NCBI GenBank assembly: GCA_018136815.1
Contig: CM030931.1
Location: 4,966,148 to 5,030,147 of the forward strand
Length of the DNA: 64,000 nucleotides
Direction of reading: 5' to 3'
Source of the DNA: Isochrysis galbana
Lineage: Eukaryota > Haptophyta > Isochrysidales > Isochrysidaceae
Both the position numbers and the translations under genes were made by a program. The notes beneath the pieces are model-generated. The model did no database searches and had not been told where the DNA came from. It was given only the letters and a program-made list of their open reading frames with translations. Shown here piece after piece: positions 1-11,320 of this stretch. Numbering within the stretch: position 1 is the first letter of the stretch; every line of letters starts with the position of its first letter.

Positions 1-697
1 TGCGCCTTGACGACTTGACGATACACGATACGTGTTTACGTTGCTTTTCGGTAAGCCGCAGCCACATGAAAGTTCGGTCGATGCCAAAGTCACCGGTGGC
101 GAGAAGTGTCGTGGAGTCTTGGCGCCCCATGAAGAGGAAGGCAAGATTGATGGCGAAGGCAACTCGGAGGCGCGCTCCCTCCAAGAAGCCAAGAAGGGGT
201 TGGAAAGGCTGGGTTCGTGGAGCGCCGTGCGGAGGACATGTGAGGATCGCTGACGCCGGAAGTGGAATACGAGAGTCGGTCGTGCGGGCTCGCGCTTGGG
301 AGCGGGCCATGCCCTTGCGCACGAGGTTGATGAGGTGGCCCTGGGCTGGCTTGTCGAAGCCGAAGTCTGAGTGAATGGAGTTGATGGCCGAGAGATACGG
401 TTGGAGGCTGCCCGCTGCGACTCTGCCTCGTTCGGCGATATGCCCCAAATAAGCTGCCACTACGTGAGAGGTGGCCGGTAGGGGCTCCACTGAGTTGTGG
501 TCGCACCACTGCGCGAAGGTCAGCTGTTGTTCGTGGACTGTGACTGGTGTGTCGGTGGTTGGGCCTGGCTGTGGTTGGAGTGGTGGTGCTGTGTCTGGTG
601 TGAGACTGTGTGTGTGAGAGTGTGGGGACTGCGAGTGTGGAGTGAGGGCGTTCGGGGGTTCGGCGTGACATGAAGAGTACCAATCCTCAACTTGCAT
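1..697 (-). mobile_element. Tyrosine recombinase (integrase) fragment of a Crypton/DIRS-type element
   Basis: One frame stays open on the minus strand from an ATG at 697 to the window edge (about 232 codons). After a Pro/Thr/His-rich N-terminus it reads like the core-binding domain of tyrosine recombinases: LTFAQWCDHN, then LPATSHVVAAYLGHIAERG, LQPYLSAINSIHSDFG and LINLVRKGMAR. The start of the catalytic domain follows (LRVAFAINLAFLFMGRQDS, then LRLTEKQRKH), where the Arg of GRQDS and the Lys of EKQRKH sit at the usual places of the first catalytic Arg and the Lys. Such proteins move Crypton DNA transposons and DIRS/Ngaro retroelements. The piece cannot say which, because the rest lies outside the window. 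What is visible looks whole. Confidence 0.7.
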
Positions 698-840
698 GGT
701 GACACACGACGGACGGGGACGCACAGGGAGGACAGAAGGACAAGGAGACAGAGAGTGCTTCGGAGCGCTGGCGCTGAGAAACACTAAGACGCTGCGCGGC
801 GTCATGCATGCGAATCCCTCGGATGCGCGGGTGCGTTCTG

Positions 841-1045
841 TGTGCAGTGCCCCCCCCCGCCGCTGAACGCAATGCAAGCTTGCTTTCCCCCCCCCCCCTC
901 GATCGCGCGCGCGCCTCCCCCCCCCCCCCCCTACCCCCCCCCCCAGCAGAGGGCACGCTCGCGCGCCGGTGATCCCCCCCCCCTCCCCCCTCCCCCCCCC
1001 TCTCCCCACACCCCACGCCCATCCCACCCCACCCCACCCGCCCTC
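841..1045. repeat. C-rich homopolymer tract
   Basis: Several runs of 8 to 14 C are broken by short CGCGCG or CACCC stretches. No independent coding signal is seen. The proline-rich upstream part of the plus-strand frame that crosses it is probably a by-product of the tract. Confidence 0.7.
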
Positions 1046-1126
1046 GCGCCACCATTTCCCTCTTCCGGTCGCGCCCCACCCCACTCCTCCCTTGTGCCCA
1101 CGCGAGTCCGTCCGAGTCCGTGCATC

Positions 1127-1747
1127 ATGCAAAGCAGCAGCGCCCCCATCACCCGGTTCAGCGCCGCTCTCCGCGTTCACACACCGTGTGCCCCTTGGGC
1201 TCCACAGGGGATGATGGAGGCCGATGGAGGCTTGACGACTGAGGAGGGCTTGACGACGGACGATTTGACGACAGACGAAGCCTTGGCGACAGAGGACACG
1301 GTGACGGAGGTTCCCCCTGTGGTCAACCCCAATGCGCTCGACGCTCCACCACCACTGGGAGGACCTTTCACATCGTGCCGCTTCTGCCACCTTCACGCCG
1401 ACAACCTGATCAAGCTGGACCAACAGAACCGCGCGTACGTGGACCTTGTGCTGCTGCCGCTCCTCCCGGCGGCGAGCAAGCACGTGGACTTGACGAGTGA
1501 AGCGATGCGCAAGCTGCACTTCGATCAGTACACCTTCCGCGGACGCTCCGTGGAGACGGCGGTCACGTGGGGGATCCGAGTGCGCGCGTACCACATCTAC
1601 TCCTGCGCGGACGGCCGGATGCCCGTCATGCTCTACCGCACGTGGGACGATGAGGCGACGCGCTACGACCTCTCGAATGCCCAACACTTTGTCATCTCAG
1701 CGGCGCGTGCGCTGCGCCGTCCGCACAAGGCTGGGGGGGTTGGTTAG
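1127..1747 (+). CDS. Unknown ORF beside the tyrosine recombinase
   Basis: A plus-strand frame encodes 206 residues from the ATG at 1127, or 178 from the ATG at 1211. An acidic Thr-rich stretch with repeated LTT-E/D units (about residues 33-60) is followed by a compact region holding CRFCH, a conserved-looking VDLTSEAMRKLHFDQYTF and an aromatic VRAYHIYSCADG. I do not recognise the family. It is transcribed away from the recombinase and stops just before a divergent copy of the R1 tail repeat, in the same position as the ORF end in the R1 copy near 46.7 kb. It may therefore belong to the same mobile element. A host gene is the alternative. Confidence 0.4.
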   Translation: MQSSSAPITRFSAALRVHTPCAPWAPQGMMEADGGLTTEEGLTTDDLTTDEALATEDTVTEVPPVVNPNALDAPPPLGGPFTSCRFCHLHADNLIKLDQQNRAYVDLVLLPLLPAASKHVDLTSEAMRKLHFDQYTFRGRSVETAVTWGIRVRAYHIYSCADGRMPVMLYRTWDDEATRYDLSNAQHFVISAARALRRPHKAGGVG

Positions 1748-1922
1748 CTTTGTATTGTAATAATAGATCAAAAAGAAAACAAATAACCTGACAATAATAT
1801 GAGAACACCTTGTAATTGTAACAAGAGATCAAAAATAAAACAAATAACCTTGCAATAATAATATTGGTAAAGACTGAAAAGAAAACAAATAACCTGGCCC
1901 TCTTTTGACGGAACGCGACTTT
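1748..1922 (+). repeat. R1 repeat tail, divergent copy
   Basis: A unit of the form GATCAAAAA-AAACAAATAACCT occurs about three times in tandem. It ends in GGCCCTCTTTTGACGGAACG followed by CGACTT, the same terminus found at 13424, 46525 and 60778 (the last two in reverse). This defines one end of the R1 family. Confidence 0.6.
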
Positions 1923-2154
1923 ATTGTGACCCAATACCCAGCTCATAGCTCACAATGCACAGTGCACGCTTGGTAGCGCGCAACGGGGAACGGTAGAAGG
2001 TAGAAGTAGAAGTCATACTACGGACCTATTATAACTGTAATGCGGTTAGCGAAATCTAATAGTAGATTCTAACAGCACTTTTGGGGCACTTGGGCTAACA
2101 CCTCCCCCAGGAGGTGTTTTCCAGCGAAATCGCTGGGCAACTATTAGATCACAG

Positions 2155-2283
2155 GCCCTGCCACGGCCGCGTGTGCGGTGAGACTATTAAGAAGTTAAAA
2201 AAAAGCCCTTCTCATTTACCCATTGCCCATTGCAGCTGGTGCTCTCCGCACCCCCATAGCCCCATAGTGAGTGACCGGGCTAC
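2155..2283. repeat. Copies of dispersed repeats R4 (-) and R10 (+)
   Basis: 2155-2197 is the reverse complement of the R4 motif (TTAATA-TCTCACCGCACACG, then CGGCCGTGG) seen at 11.86, 15.6, 25.6 and 45.4 kb. 2220-2283 carries R10, a GCTGGTGCTCTCCGCACC segment followed by GTGAGTGACCGGGCTACA. R10 recurs at 26.5 kb and, in reverse, at 39.45 kb. These are short nonautonomous repeats of unknown class. Confidence 0.5.
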
Positions 2284-2299
2284 AGATGGCATGCAAGGC

Positions 2300-3258
2300 C
2301 TTCTGCTTCGTATCCACCGACGGTGGCGCGCGACTACCGCTGGTGTATGATGAGGGGCCGCTTTCCCGACGCGCGCGCCGCGCCGCCCGCCCCTCTCCTG
2401 GCCCTCCTCCCTCTCGAAGGACCTCCGAGGCACTGTCGAGCGCGCTCACCGCCGCCCCCCTAACTGGTCCAGCGTGCCCAGCGCGCGCGGGGGGCGCGGC
2501 TCCCGCGGTCAAAGCCTTGGCAGTGGTGTCCTGGCCCTCTGCCCCTGCGGCATCACACATGCTGGAGCTCTCCCAGCAGCCTCAGGGGCAGGAAGGACTG
2601 CAGCGTCAGGAGTTGGGCACGCGTCAGGAATTGGGTAGACACGTAGACACGGAGTAGGGCTTTGAGACTCCTCGCCATTGACGTTGGATCGGGTGCCGCC
2701 GATGGCCATCGCGGAGGCGGAGAGCGCGTGGGAGTGTGGTGGTGACCGGAGTAAAGGAGAAGTGGATGGACGGCCGCCGCCACTCGCTTTTGGCGCGGAG
2801 TTTGATGACGGGGAAGGGGAGGGGGGGCCGGGGGGCCGGGGGCGGGCGGGGGGGGGGCGGAGAGGAGGGGGCGCGCACCCGGCCGCGGGGGGGGGCGGGG
2901 GGGGGAGGGGAAGGGGAAGGGGGAGGCGGGACGGACCGACCCTTCCCTTCCCCCTGCCCCCCCCCCCCCCCCCCCCGCCGTCCCTCGTCCTCCTCTCTCT
3001 GCATGTGGACGGAGGGGAGGTCTTCAGCGCAGAAGAAAGGGGTGGGGGGGGGGTTATCAAGTGGAGAGAGGAGAAAACGAGAGAAGGGGAGCATCAACTA
3101 AAGCGGAGCCGGAGGAAGCGGAAGAGCCTCCCCACTGAGAGTGAGAAGAGGGAGAGAGGGAGCGAGCGAGCGAGGGGGAGAGAGACGAACGAAGGAAGAG
3201 ATAGACTGAGAGAGTGAGGGGGAGAGGGAGGGAACTCACGGCCACCTCTACCAGCCTA
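2300..3258. other. Gene-free stretch with G/C tracts and GA-rich leader
   Basis: I see no supportable gene. 2815-2975 contains long G runs and then C runs. 3060-3240 is GA-rich and probably forms the 5' leader of the coiled-coil gene that starts at 3259. The open frames here are low-complexity by-products. Confidence 0.5.
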
Positions 3259-6200
3259 ATGAGCAAGCTACTCGCGCTCGTGTTGCTGGCTCTCTCGCCC
3301 GGCGGCATGGCGCTGGTAGCGCCGCCGCGGCTGAAGCCCTCCGTCATCACCACCACGCCCCGCGCGAACGCCCACAGGATCTCGGACCAGCTGCACCTGT
3401 GCGCTCGGATTGCGGTGCGCTGCCTGCCGTCTGCGGCTCCTCATCGGCCATCGTGGCCGCCTTGGGCGCACGCGTCGAACATTCGGCGAGTATTCTGTCA
3501 CTCCTACGGATTCCTCCCCTCGTCTTTGTAGGGTGCACCAGCCAAGCGCGACACTGCCACCTGCATGTCCTCCAAGCTATGGACGTCAGTGTCGGCTGTC
3601 CGCTCGAGGGCCTTGGCACTCATTTCTGTGCGCCAGTTCACTGTCTACGCGATGACGGCCTTAGTTTCAAATATTATCATGCCGATCCTGCTCTTCATCA
3701 TCGCACTGACGCCAACACTAGGTGCGCTCAGCTGCACGCTCAACTCCTCGCCTTGTTTGCGATAACATGTTGGCATGAGATCTTCTTGACCACAACGGAC
3801 TTCGTGACCCCCGTTGCAGCATACGGAGCGAATCAGATGAGCGCCACTCCAGCTGCTGCTGCAGAGACGCATGTGCGCCATGGACTCGTCGGCGCCACCA
3901 TCCAAAAGTTGCATGCCACACTGGATGCTAGCAACACGTTCGCATCTTCCCTCACGAACAATTTCTTTGAGGCATCCTCTTCAGCAGCAGCCCTGCTGCG
4001 CGGCATTCCTATGATTGATAGAAGCGCCGCTCAACTCGCAAATGCCGCTGATGCTATGTCATCCCTAACGGCAGCATCTATCACACCGATATACGCGACG
4101 GTGACAGCTACGACCGCACTAGCAGCAACCAGCATTCGGAAGAAAATGCCGACCGTCTTGACCAAGGTCACTGGAATCACTGCATCTCCGGAGACTGTCA
4201 TCATCCTTCAGTCCGCCGCATTCATCACGTACGTTGTCGCATCCACAATCTCGGCCCAGAAAAAGATGTCTAGCTTCAAGGTAGCTGCTGAGAAAGACCT
4301 TGAGATGATGCGCAAGGAGTTTGCACAGGAGAAGGAAGCCGAGAAGCAGCTGAAGGCCAAGGCAAGGCAAGAGCGTATGGCCCAGATTGACAAGAAGATG
4401 AAGGAGCGCCTGGCGCTCGTTGAGGTCAGGCGGCGGGCCGATGACGTGAAAGCCAAAGAGGAGGAGGCGAAGGCTGCTGAGGCGAGGGCGGCACGCGTCC
4501 AGCGGGAGCTCTCCGCGGTCTCAGCCGCCGCCGAGGAGGAGCGTGCACGCGTCAAGAGGCGGCAGATGAATCTACGGAAGCGCCTGGCTGCGGCTGTGCA
4601 GACGCAGGCTCGCCAGCGGGCGCAAGCTGAACATTCAACTCACGAGGCGCAGCGCGCGCACGAGCGGCTCTTGAAGGCGGAGGCTGAGCTGGAGGACGCG
4701 CTTGCTCGTGCTCAAGAGAATGAGGAGATGCGCAGGCAGATAGAGGCTGTTTCGGCGAGCAATCGTGCGCAGTCAATGAAGGCCGATTTGCTTCGGCGGG
4801 AGCTTGCGGCTGCTCGCAGGGCGAGCCGCGAGGCGGAAGCAGCCCACAAGGTAGAGGCAGCCGCAGCGGCGGAATCCGCCACCAAGAGCCAGCGTGAGAT
4901 AGAGGGGCTGTCGCACAAGCTCCAGCAGGTCGAGAGGTTGTTGCGCCTGCGCGAGGTTGACTTTAGATCCGAATTACAAGCAGCACGTAAGTCCAATGCG
5001 GAGAAACTGGCAGACATCATCCAGCGCTTGGAGGAGGCAAGGCGCCAGACTTTGAGCACACACGCGAAGCTAGATGAGGCGAAGGAACATGAGCGCAACC
5101 TCCATCTGAGCGTCAAAGACTCGCAGGCCGCTGCTGCAATTTTGGAAAGAGAGGCGGCGGTAAAGGCCGACGCGGCAAAGGCAGCCAGTGCATCCAAAGA
5201 TGAGCAAAAGTTGCAAACTGGCTCCGGGGAAATCGCCCTCGTCGAGCAGCTCGAGGCGCAACGTGCAGCCGCGCAGGCTGACGCCGAGAAGAAGGCGCAC
5301 GAAGCTCATATGGCTGAGCGTCAAGCCGAACTTGCTCGTGCCGAGGCGGAGGCGGTTCGTGCATCCGTCAAAAAGGCCACGGATGGGACCAGCGACGAGA
5401 GTGCCAAACGGTTAGAGCTACTTCAGACGGCAAGCAAGCGGACGGATGCACGATATACCATTGAAAAACGCCGGGCCCTGCTGGCCGGAGACGCTGCAGC
5501 TGCGGCCAAGGTCCGTTACGAGCAAGCTTGTCTTGCCAAGAAGGATGCTCTTCTCGTGGAACGAGGCGGGACCAGCGCGTCCGCATTCTCTCGCGCGGAG
5601 GCCGAGGCCCGGGCTGCTCACGTGGCGGCAGTGGCCGCTCGGCGCCATGCCAACACTCTCGTCGGACAGGTAGCGCAGGCAAAGGAGTCCGTCTTCACCG
5701 CCCAGAAAGCTTTTGATAAAGCCGCGGCAGTTGAGCTGCAATTGCAAAGGCAGCTGTTGCAAGGCCGTGGTGAGGAGACGATTCCATCTGCCCAGCCGCA
5801 ACGCCCCGCCACGAAGGCGCCCATCGAGCCCGATACGACAAAGCATGCAGCCACGATGGGCGCCGTCTACGTGGCTGAGCAATTGATTCCACATGTCTGG
5901 CGGGCGACTCTACATGACGAGGCATTAGCACGCGCTGCAGCAGCTAAGGCACGTGCTAATTCGACTAACCCGATCTCGGATAACTCTGCGCTGCGCAAGG
6001 AAATGCCATCTGAGAGGCCACAGCTGCGGGCTGACCAAACCGCAGTCCCAAAGTTATCAGCAGAGGCGACCAGCCCCGTCCCACTTAGGCGCAACTCGAA
6101 AGCGAACGAGGCGCGCAAGACGGGGCTACCTCCTTCTGTGCGACAGCTGCCCCTGAAACCACCGCCCGTCAGGCAATTGCCTCTTAGGCCGAGTCCACGC

Positions 6201-6692
6201 TCCGAAGGTGTCATTGCCGGTTCTGCGCAATTAGTCCCTCCCGACGTCGCACCAGCTGCTGAGCAGATCCGCACCCAGTTCGGCAAAGCACTCCCTCATA
6301 ATCCCGTCAAGACGCCGCTTTGGGTAAGGTCTACCCTTGGGACACATGAGAATGCTACGGATGCGATTGCGGAATCCGCCAAACATGGTCTCCGCATGCG
6401 CTTAATGCGCTTCGATGCCAACATTCCACCACAGCGCTTGCTCCTTGACTTTCCAGAGGCCACCGCCGTTGAGGCGATCTACAGCTCGCGCACGGGCGAA
6501 AGGAAAGATGTGATTATCAACTTCAAGACCGGAACCGTCGTTTCTGCCGTGCGACCGCGCGCCACAACACTCGGTTGCGCACTTGAGCCGATTGTTCGCC
6601 CAATGATCCATCGCGCTGGCGCACATAGGATGGTGTGGACCCGTACTCAACTTGCACAGATGGCCGACACGTCCAAGTTGCAACGACCTTGA
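3259..6692 (+). CDS. Large coiled-coil protein with signal peptide and membrane segments
   Basis: The model has three exons: 3259-3414, 3532-3721 and 3820-6692. Both introns begin GTGCGC and end TTGTAG or TTGCAG. The exons sum to 3,219 nt and give 1,072 residues. The N-terminus MSKLLALVLLALSPGGMALV followed by APPRLKP looks like a signal peptide plus transit-like region. Exon 2 adds a hydrophobic span (VSNIIMPILLFIIALTP, about residue 100). Another lies near residues 240-258 (TVIILQSAAFITYVVAST). Residues about 265-760 are an almost unbroken Ala/Glu/Arg/Lys-rich coiled coil, beginning KKMSSFKVAAEKDLEMMRKE. The C-terminal 300 residues are Pro-rich and then globular (NIPPQRLLLDFPEAT, GERKDVIINFKTGTVV). 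I do not recognise a family. A structural or tethering role in a plastid or endomembrane is inferred from layout alone. Longer single-frame readings that start at 3399 translate the introns. Confidence 0.75.
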
Positions 6693-7827
6693 GTGGGAGA
6701 GCGCCTCGAGAAGTGTGGCCATCATACACGGCCTATCTCAATTGGCAAAAGTGCGGATGTGCACCCGCGCTGTCGGCCTTACAGCGACGGTCGCGCGATC
6801 AAGAGCTGGCGAGATGGTAGATTATGTTGGTACTCTCACTCTACAGTCCCTACTTGCATACTAGCACGCTTCACCGTTTCGCGTGACGTCGCCAGAATGG
6901 GACCAAGATCGACACCAGCCAACTACCGCGCACAGCTTGGTTGCGAATGCCTCTAAAGGGAATCTTACAACCGATGCGGACCATGATTTCCACGCGAACT
7001 TGCTCATGCTATGCTTCTTGAGGCATCCACAATTTTACATGACGCGCGATTTAGGTGCGCGGGTTGTATATTTTTGGCCTGGTTAGATTTCGGAGGACCC
7101 TCGCTTGACTACTACACTACGCAACACGCTGGAGAACCTCCTTTGATGTATACACTGTGAATTTGTGGGTGCTGATGAGATCAACAACGATCAACGACGG
7201 AGAGTGATAAAGTAATGGCAATGGACAATGGCACAAATGAAAAAACTCTCAAACTAAGTTTATACTAACTAAGGTACCTAGTACTTGATTCACTGCCATA
7301 ATAAGTAATACTAATACTACCTCCGTTCCAAAACTCAAGATTTTTTTAGTTTTACAGTTATAGCTCCCCCAAACTTCGGATAAATAAAACGCACTTTTAA
7401 CAGGGGGGTTGCGGGTGCACATGCTGGCTTAATGGGCTAAGCGATAGATAGGGGTAGGGGGCGCTCCGAACTCAAAAAAATATTGAAACTGGCCATTTTC
7501 AAATGTGGGTGAGTGTGCAATTGGGCTTGCGGGAGAGATTGGCGCGAAAGCTCGTGCCTCGTGCCTCGCGGCCCATGGCGCGGCTGAAGGTGGCGGAGCC
7601 GCCGCGCAGCACGGCGCTCACACTGGCGGCGAGTACGCGAGTACAAGTGGCAAGGCAGGGGGCGCAAGAAGAGGAGCTCACCCACCGACGACCCTCCATC
7701 TGACGAAACGCTTTCGTATGGATACAAATGCCTTGAGGGTATTGACAGTCCAGCAAATGTAGAGAAATTCACACCAAGTGACGGATAAGGGCGGATGGTA
7801 CGCGTGATATACTGCGGACAAGCACGA
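6693..7827. other. Intergenic, AT-rich in part
   Basis: This holds the 3' flank of the coiled-coil gene. AT-rich sequence at 7200-7400 includes CTACCTCCGTTCC, which resembles Stowaway MITE ends, but I found no partner end. The short frames at 7500-7760 lack coding support. Confidence 0.4.
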
Positions 7828-8345
7828 TGTTGATTGCCCTCCGAGCCAATCTCGTTGGACATAAGATTGAGAGTCTTGAGATTGTTCAAGGTCCCCTTCG
7901 AGATGGCCTCCGCAAAGGCTTTCATCCCCTCCGAGCCAATCTCGTTGGTCATGAGATCGAGATCCTTGAGATTGTTCAAGTTCAAGGTCCCCTTGGAGAC
8001 TTGGAGATGGCCTCAGCAGCAGGGCCTTCATCCCCTCATCGCCAATAAAGGATAAAGGTGCGGGCCATCAAAAGTCCCAGTGCACCACCCGAACACGGGA
8101 GAAATTATACCCCCGTATATATACATACTACTATTATATTTACTAGAGTATTCGACCCCCCTCTCGGACCCCCCCCCCACACACACACTCAATTGCATTG
8201 TGATCACAGCCGGGTGACCTGCACCTTGAGCTTCCTCAGCTGTGAGAGCATTGGCTGGCTCTCCGCGCCAATCGGGTTGCACGAGAGGTCCACCGACGAC
8301 GTAGTGCACGCGGGGCCCACCCACGCTTCCGAAACCGAAGGAAGG
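7828..8345 (-). pseudogene. Leucine-rich-repeat (RNI type) gene remnant
   Basis: On the minus strand 7834-7985 reads LNNLKDLDLMTNEIGSEGMK, AFAEAISKGTLNNLKTLNLM and SNEIGSEG. These are two ribonuclease-inhibitor-type leucine-rich repeats, 90 bp apart. Just upstream (8040-7990) a third repeat is visible but out of frame (GMKAL, then EAISK after a shift). A separate piece at 8240-8330 reads SSVDLSCNPIGAESQPMLSQ then LRKLK, and ends at a possible GTGCAG donor. The pieces may be exons of one decayed gene. LRR proteins of this kind are numerous in algae and serve in protein binding. Confidence 0.45.
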
Positions 8346-8997
8346 GGCCCAAAAACGAGCACACGACGGCGGGAACGAAGGGCGTAGCGGGAGGCGCGAG
8401 AGGGGCGAGGCAGTTCGGCGGCCGGTGGTGATGGCGAAAGGCAGCATCGAGAGTGTGATGTGTCCCCCCTAGCTAATAGTAGTAACCAGAACCTTCAACA
8501 ATTTTTCCAGATCTCGCGCCTACGACTCTTAGGTAGTAGTTGCACGGCCTCGTTGACTGCGCGCTCGCTGTTGGCCTCAGCGCGGCTAGCGCGCGCTAGG
8601 AATACCGCACCAAGGACATGATACCTCAATCGTGCCTATTGACTCACGCCTCTTCGATTGATTGCGGATTGCGAGGCGTCGAGGGGCAAAGAGTCCGTTC
8701 CCCTCTTGCTGCCTGTTGTGTCTCCTCGCCGGAGCAAGCAGCTTGGGCCCGTGAACCAATGAAGGCGCTCGAGCGGCGAGAGAAGTGTTGGGAAGCAAGG
8801 CGAGAATGAGGACATCATGCAGTACATGCATAAGTGTGCATCCCTAGCGGCGCACGCGCTGTAGGCCCACACACTGTGCTATGAGTGGGCCACACCAGAC
8901 CCAGATGCAAAATAGGCGGCCGAGCATTGACGATTTGCTCACGGCACTTCCTTGGTTGAATCAATCCACGTTGGACGAGTGCAAGAGCCCTCCCTCT

Positions 8998-10094
8998 TCA
9001 CAGCACATCGCTTACGGCGCCCCTCTTGTCGCAGACGCTGAAGCCCTTCCAATATCCAGCGGGGGTCCGCTCGCCCGGCCGCCCCATGCGCATGTTCCAG
9101 GACCTCACAAGGTCGCCCACCTCCTTGTCTGAGAGGCTGATGCCGTCGATCGTATCGCTCATATCCCGCCGTCGATACCGTGGGTAGAAAGCACGAAAGG
9201 CGGCGATGACGTCGGTTTCATGGCAGCTTCCACCTGCCGAGGGAAACAGCGAACCATAGTACGGGCGGGCATCAAAGCGATTCTCGTGCCATAGACCCTC
9301 CCCGGGTGTGTGCTACAGCACTGATGATTAAGGCCGATGCGAGCTTTTGCAATGGACGTCAACATTTGGAGGCTGAGCGTACCTCGCTGGAGCTTGTCCG
9401 CAGCAAAGACGTAGAATTCATCCCTCCGCATATCAAGCATGTCGCGTTCCTCGCGCGTAGGAAGGGGTTCGCGGATCACCTCGAGGAGCCCCCCGCCAAA
9501 GAGTGAGCAACCGCCTATTGCAGCGATGAATGAAGCGTCCTCGAAGCTGACGAGGAGCAGACGCTCGAGTACAAAACCAGCCAGCAAGAAGACGGCAACA
9601 ACGATCGCCTGCACATTGAGTGGTGCCTGCGACTTGAGCCCCTCCCGCCGGTCGCGCAGCCACTGCCCATCCGGGTTGATCGCCCCGCCGACAACCCTCT
9701 GGAACGAATAGCCCGGCCGGATGCCGCGGTCTGAGACGAGCCCTGCTGGCGCGAGAAGGAAGTCGGGCCCGAGGAGCAGTGCGAATGCGAGAAGGATTGA
9801 GGCAGCAAAATCGACAGGCTGCAGCGGGGCCGACACCACCTCGACGAAAGTGGGGAACGGCGTGAGCGTCGCATGAGCAAAAGTGGCGTCTGATGGGCCA
9901 AGAGATGAGGGGAAAGCAGAGGGCGGTGGGACGACGGGCTTGCCTCCGACACTGGGCGGATCGGGGAATAGGTCGACGACCTGCAGCGCTAGCCGCGCTG
10001 ATGGAGCACGGGAGAAGGCCGAACGTAGGCGCCCACCGCCCCACGCGCGCAGTGCTGAGGGGGGCGCGAGCAATAGCACCAACGCAGACGCCAT
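8998..10094 (-). CDS. Plastid-type multispan membrane protein, unknown function
   Basis: The model has two exons, 10094-9383 and 9233-8998. The intron starts GTACGC and ends CTCGGCAG. The exons sum to 948 nt, 315 residues. The N-terminus MASALVLLLAPPSALRAWGG with a following Arg/Ser/Ala-rich region resembles a signal plus transit peptide. Three hydrophobic stretches follow: ILLAFALLLGPDFLLAP, NVQAIVVAVFLLAGFVLERL and FIAAIGGCSLFGGGLLEVI. Between the first two lies a charged loop with GGAINPDGQWLRDRREGLKS. The C-terminal exon looks conserved and globular (DVIAAFRAFYPRYRRRDMS, VGDLVRSWNMRMGR, AGYWKGFSVCDKRG). Reading straight through the intron gives an unlikely tail. An alternative acceptor would add YYGSLFPSAGG but breaks the frame. 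I do not know the family; a plastid envelope or thylakoid location is inferred. Confidence 0.7.
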
Positions 10095-10559
10095 TGGCGC
10101 GCTCGCACCACCAGGAGGTTACATATTTATTCGTATTCATGTAGAGTAGAACTCTAGAGCTAGCTCTGGAGTAGAGTACTCTAGAGGCTTGAGCTTCTCA
10201 AAACGGCCCCATTTCTATTGGAAAGCTCAAAATTTGAGCCTTAGACCTCTAGAAGTTGCTCCAACTAGATGAAAGTTGCCCCCTGCCACTATCTAGGCCG
10301 ACATGTGCTTCTTTTTTCAAAAGATGGTGGTGGTGACTCACAGTGACGTTATGCGCAAGCGCGCGCGAAAGCAGGAGCCTCACAAACCAGCCCCGACATC
10401 AAGGGTAGGGTGGCAGGCACTCACGGCAGCCTCTTGCGCCACGAGGGCGCCTTCAAGCCCGGAAACTGCACCCCTTCGACGCTGCACACACTCCCTCTTC
10501 TTGCACACCCCTTTCTTCAAGTTTCCACACGAAACCCACCCACGGGCACGGATCAGTCG

Positions 10560-10990
10560 CACACGTACACATCATATCTCACATGCCCGGAAGGAGGTTA
10601 CCCGCGCTTGCGCGAGTTCATCTGCTACGGTAGTCCGCTCAAGCCGTGCTGCCTTCCTCCTTTGCGCCTCCTGAGCGCCCTGAGTTGCTAACGCGCGCCT
10701 CTTAGCCTTCTCTGCCTGCATATCTCTAAGGGTCCAAGAAGAGCCCGATAGCTCGAACAGCCGGATCCTGCGCTGACCCGCTGTCGTCCCGTTGTCACCA
10801 TCGCTATCCGCGTCCCCGAGTCGCAATCGGTCGCGTCACCTGCGCTCGCCCGAGCGCCCGAGCCACTAGCTGAACTGATAGAAAGCACGCCACGAGACGG
10901 GTCATAAGGAGCCTCCGCCTTGTCTTGCATCTTCCGAGCAAAAGCCTCAAGCTGTGCCATTTTTGCTTCCCCTTCGTGGTGAACTCTCAC
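10560..10990 (-). mobile_element. Fragment of the pogo-like transposon family (R7)
   Basis: The minus strand at 10905-10970 encodes EAKMAQLEAFARKMQDKAEA then PYD. It matches almost base for base the tail of the pogo-like element at 29240-29310. The downstream sequence differs (Ser/Gly/Ala-rich), so this is a related, shorter copy. DNA from 10140 to 10560 shows CTCTAGAG-type small palindromes and no gene. Confidence 0.5.
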
Positions 10991-11320
10991 TTTTCGGTCA
11001 CGCTACGCCTAGCAAGGACTTCGTTGCTTTCAGAAGTGAGAAGCGCGGACTTGTCCTCGCCAGATGGAGTGACCTTGGACGAGGTCTTCAACGCTCTGCT
11101 TTAACGCGGTCGGTGCTCTTGGGTATGGACATACACCCATCAGATTTGCAGAGTCTATTTGGTGCTGTGTGTGAGACGTGGATCGTGATTTCAACGATAT
11201 ACCGACCCTGCCCCAAATCGAGTGAATGGAGTCAGACCACGTGTGGGTTTCAACATGTGAAGTGTCAAGTTGAGTCAAGTAACCTCCAGGTGACAACGAA
11301 AGGTGTTAGCGGGGATGGGG

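Noticed and set aside
842-1126. Proline-rich N-terminal extension of the ORF that ends at 1747.
   Set aside because: It is a reading of the C-rich tract. An ATG at 1127 or 1211 gives a more natural start.
3399-3819. Single continuous frame starting at 3399 as the N-terminus of the coiled-coil gene.
   Set aside because: It translates two introns. The spliced model gives a signal peptide and whole-codon length, while the unspliced reading has no sensible N-terminus.
7318-7345. CTACCTCCGTTCC resembling the end of a Stowaway MITE.
   Set aside because: No partner inverted end or TA duplication was found nearby.
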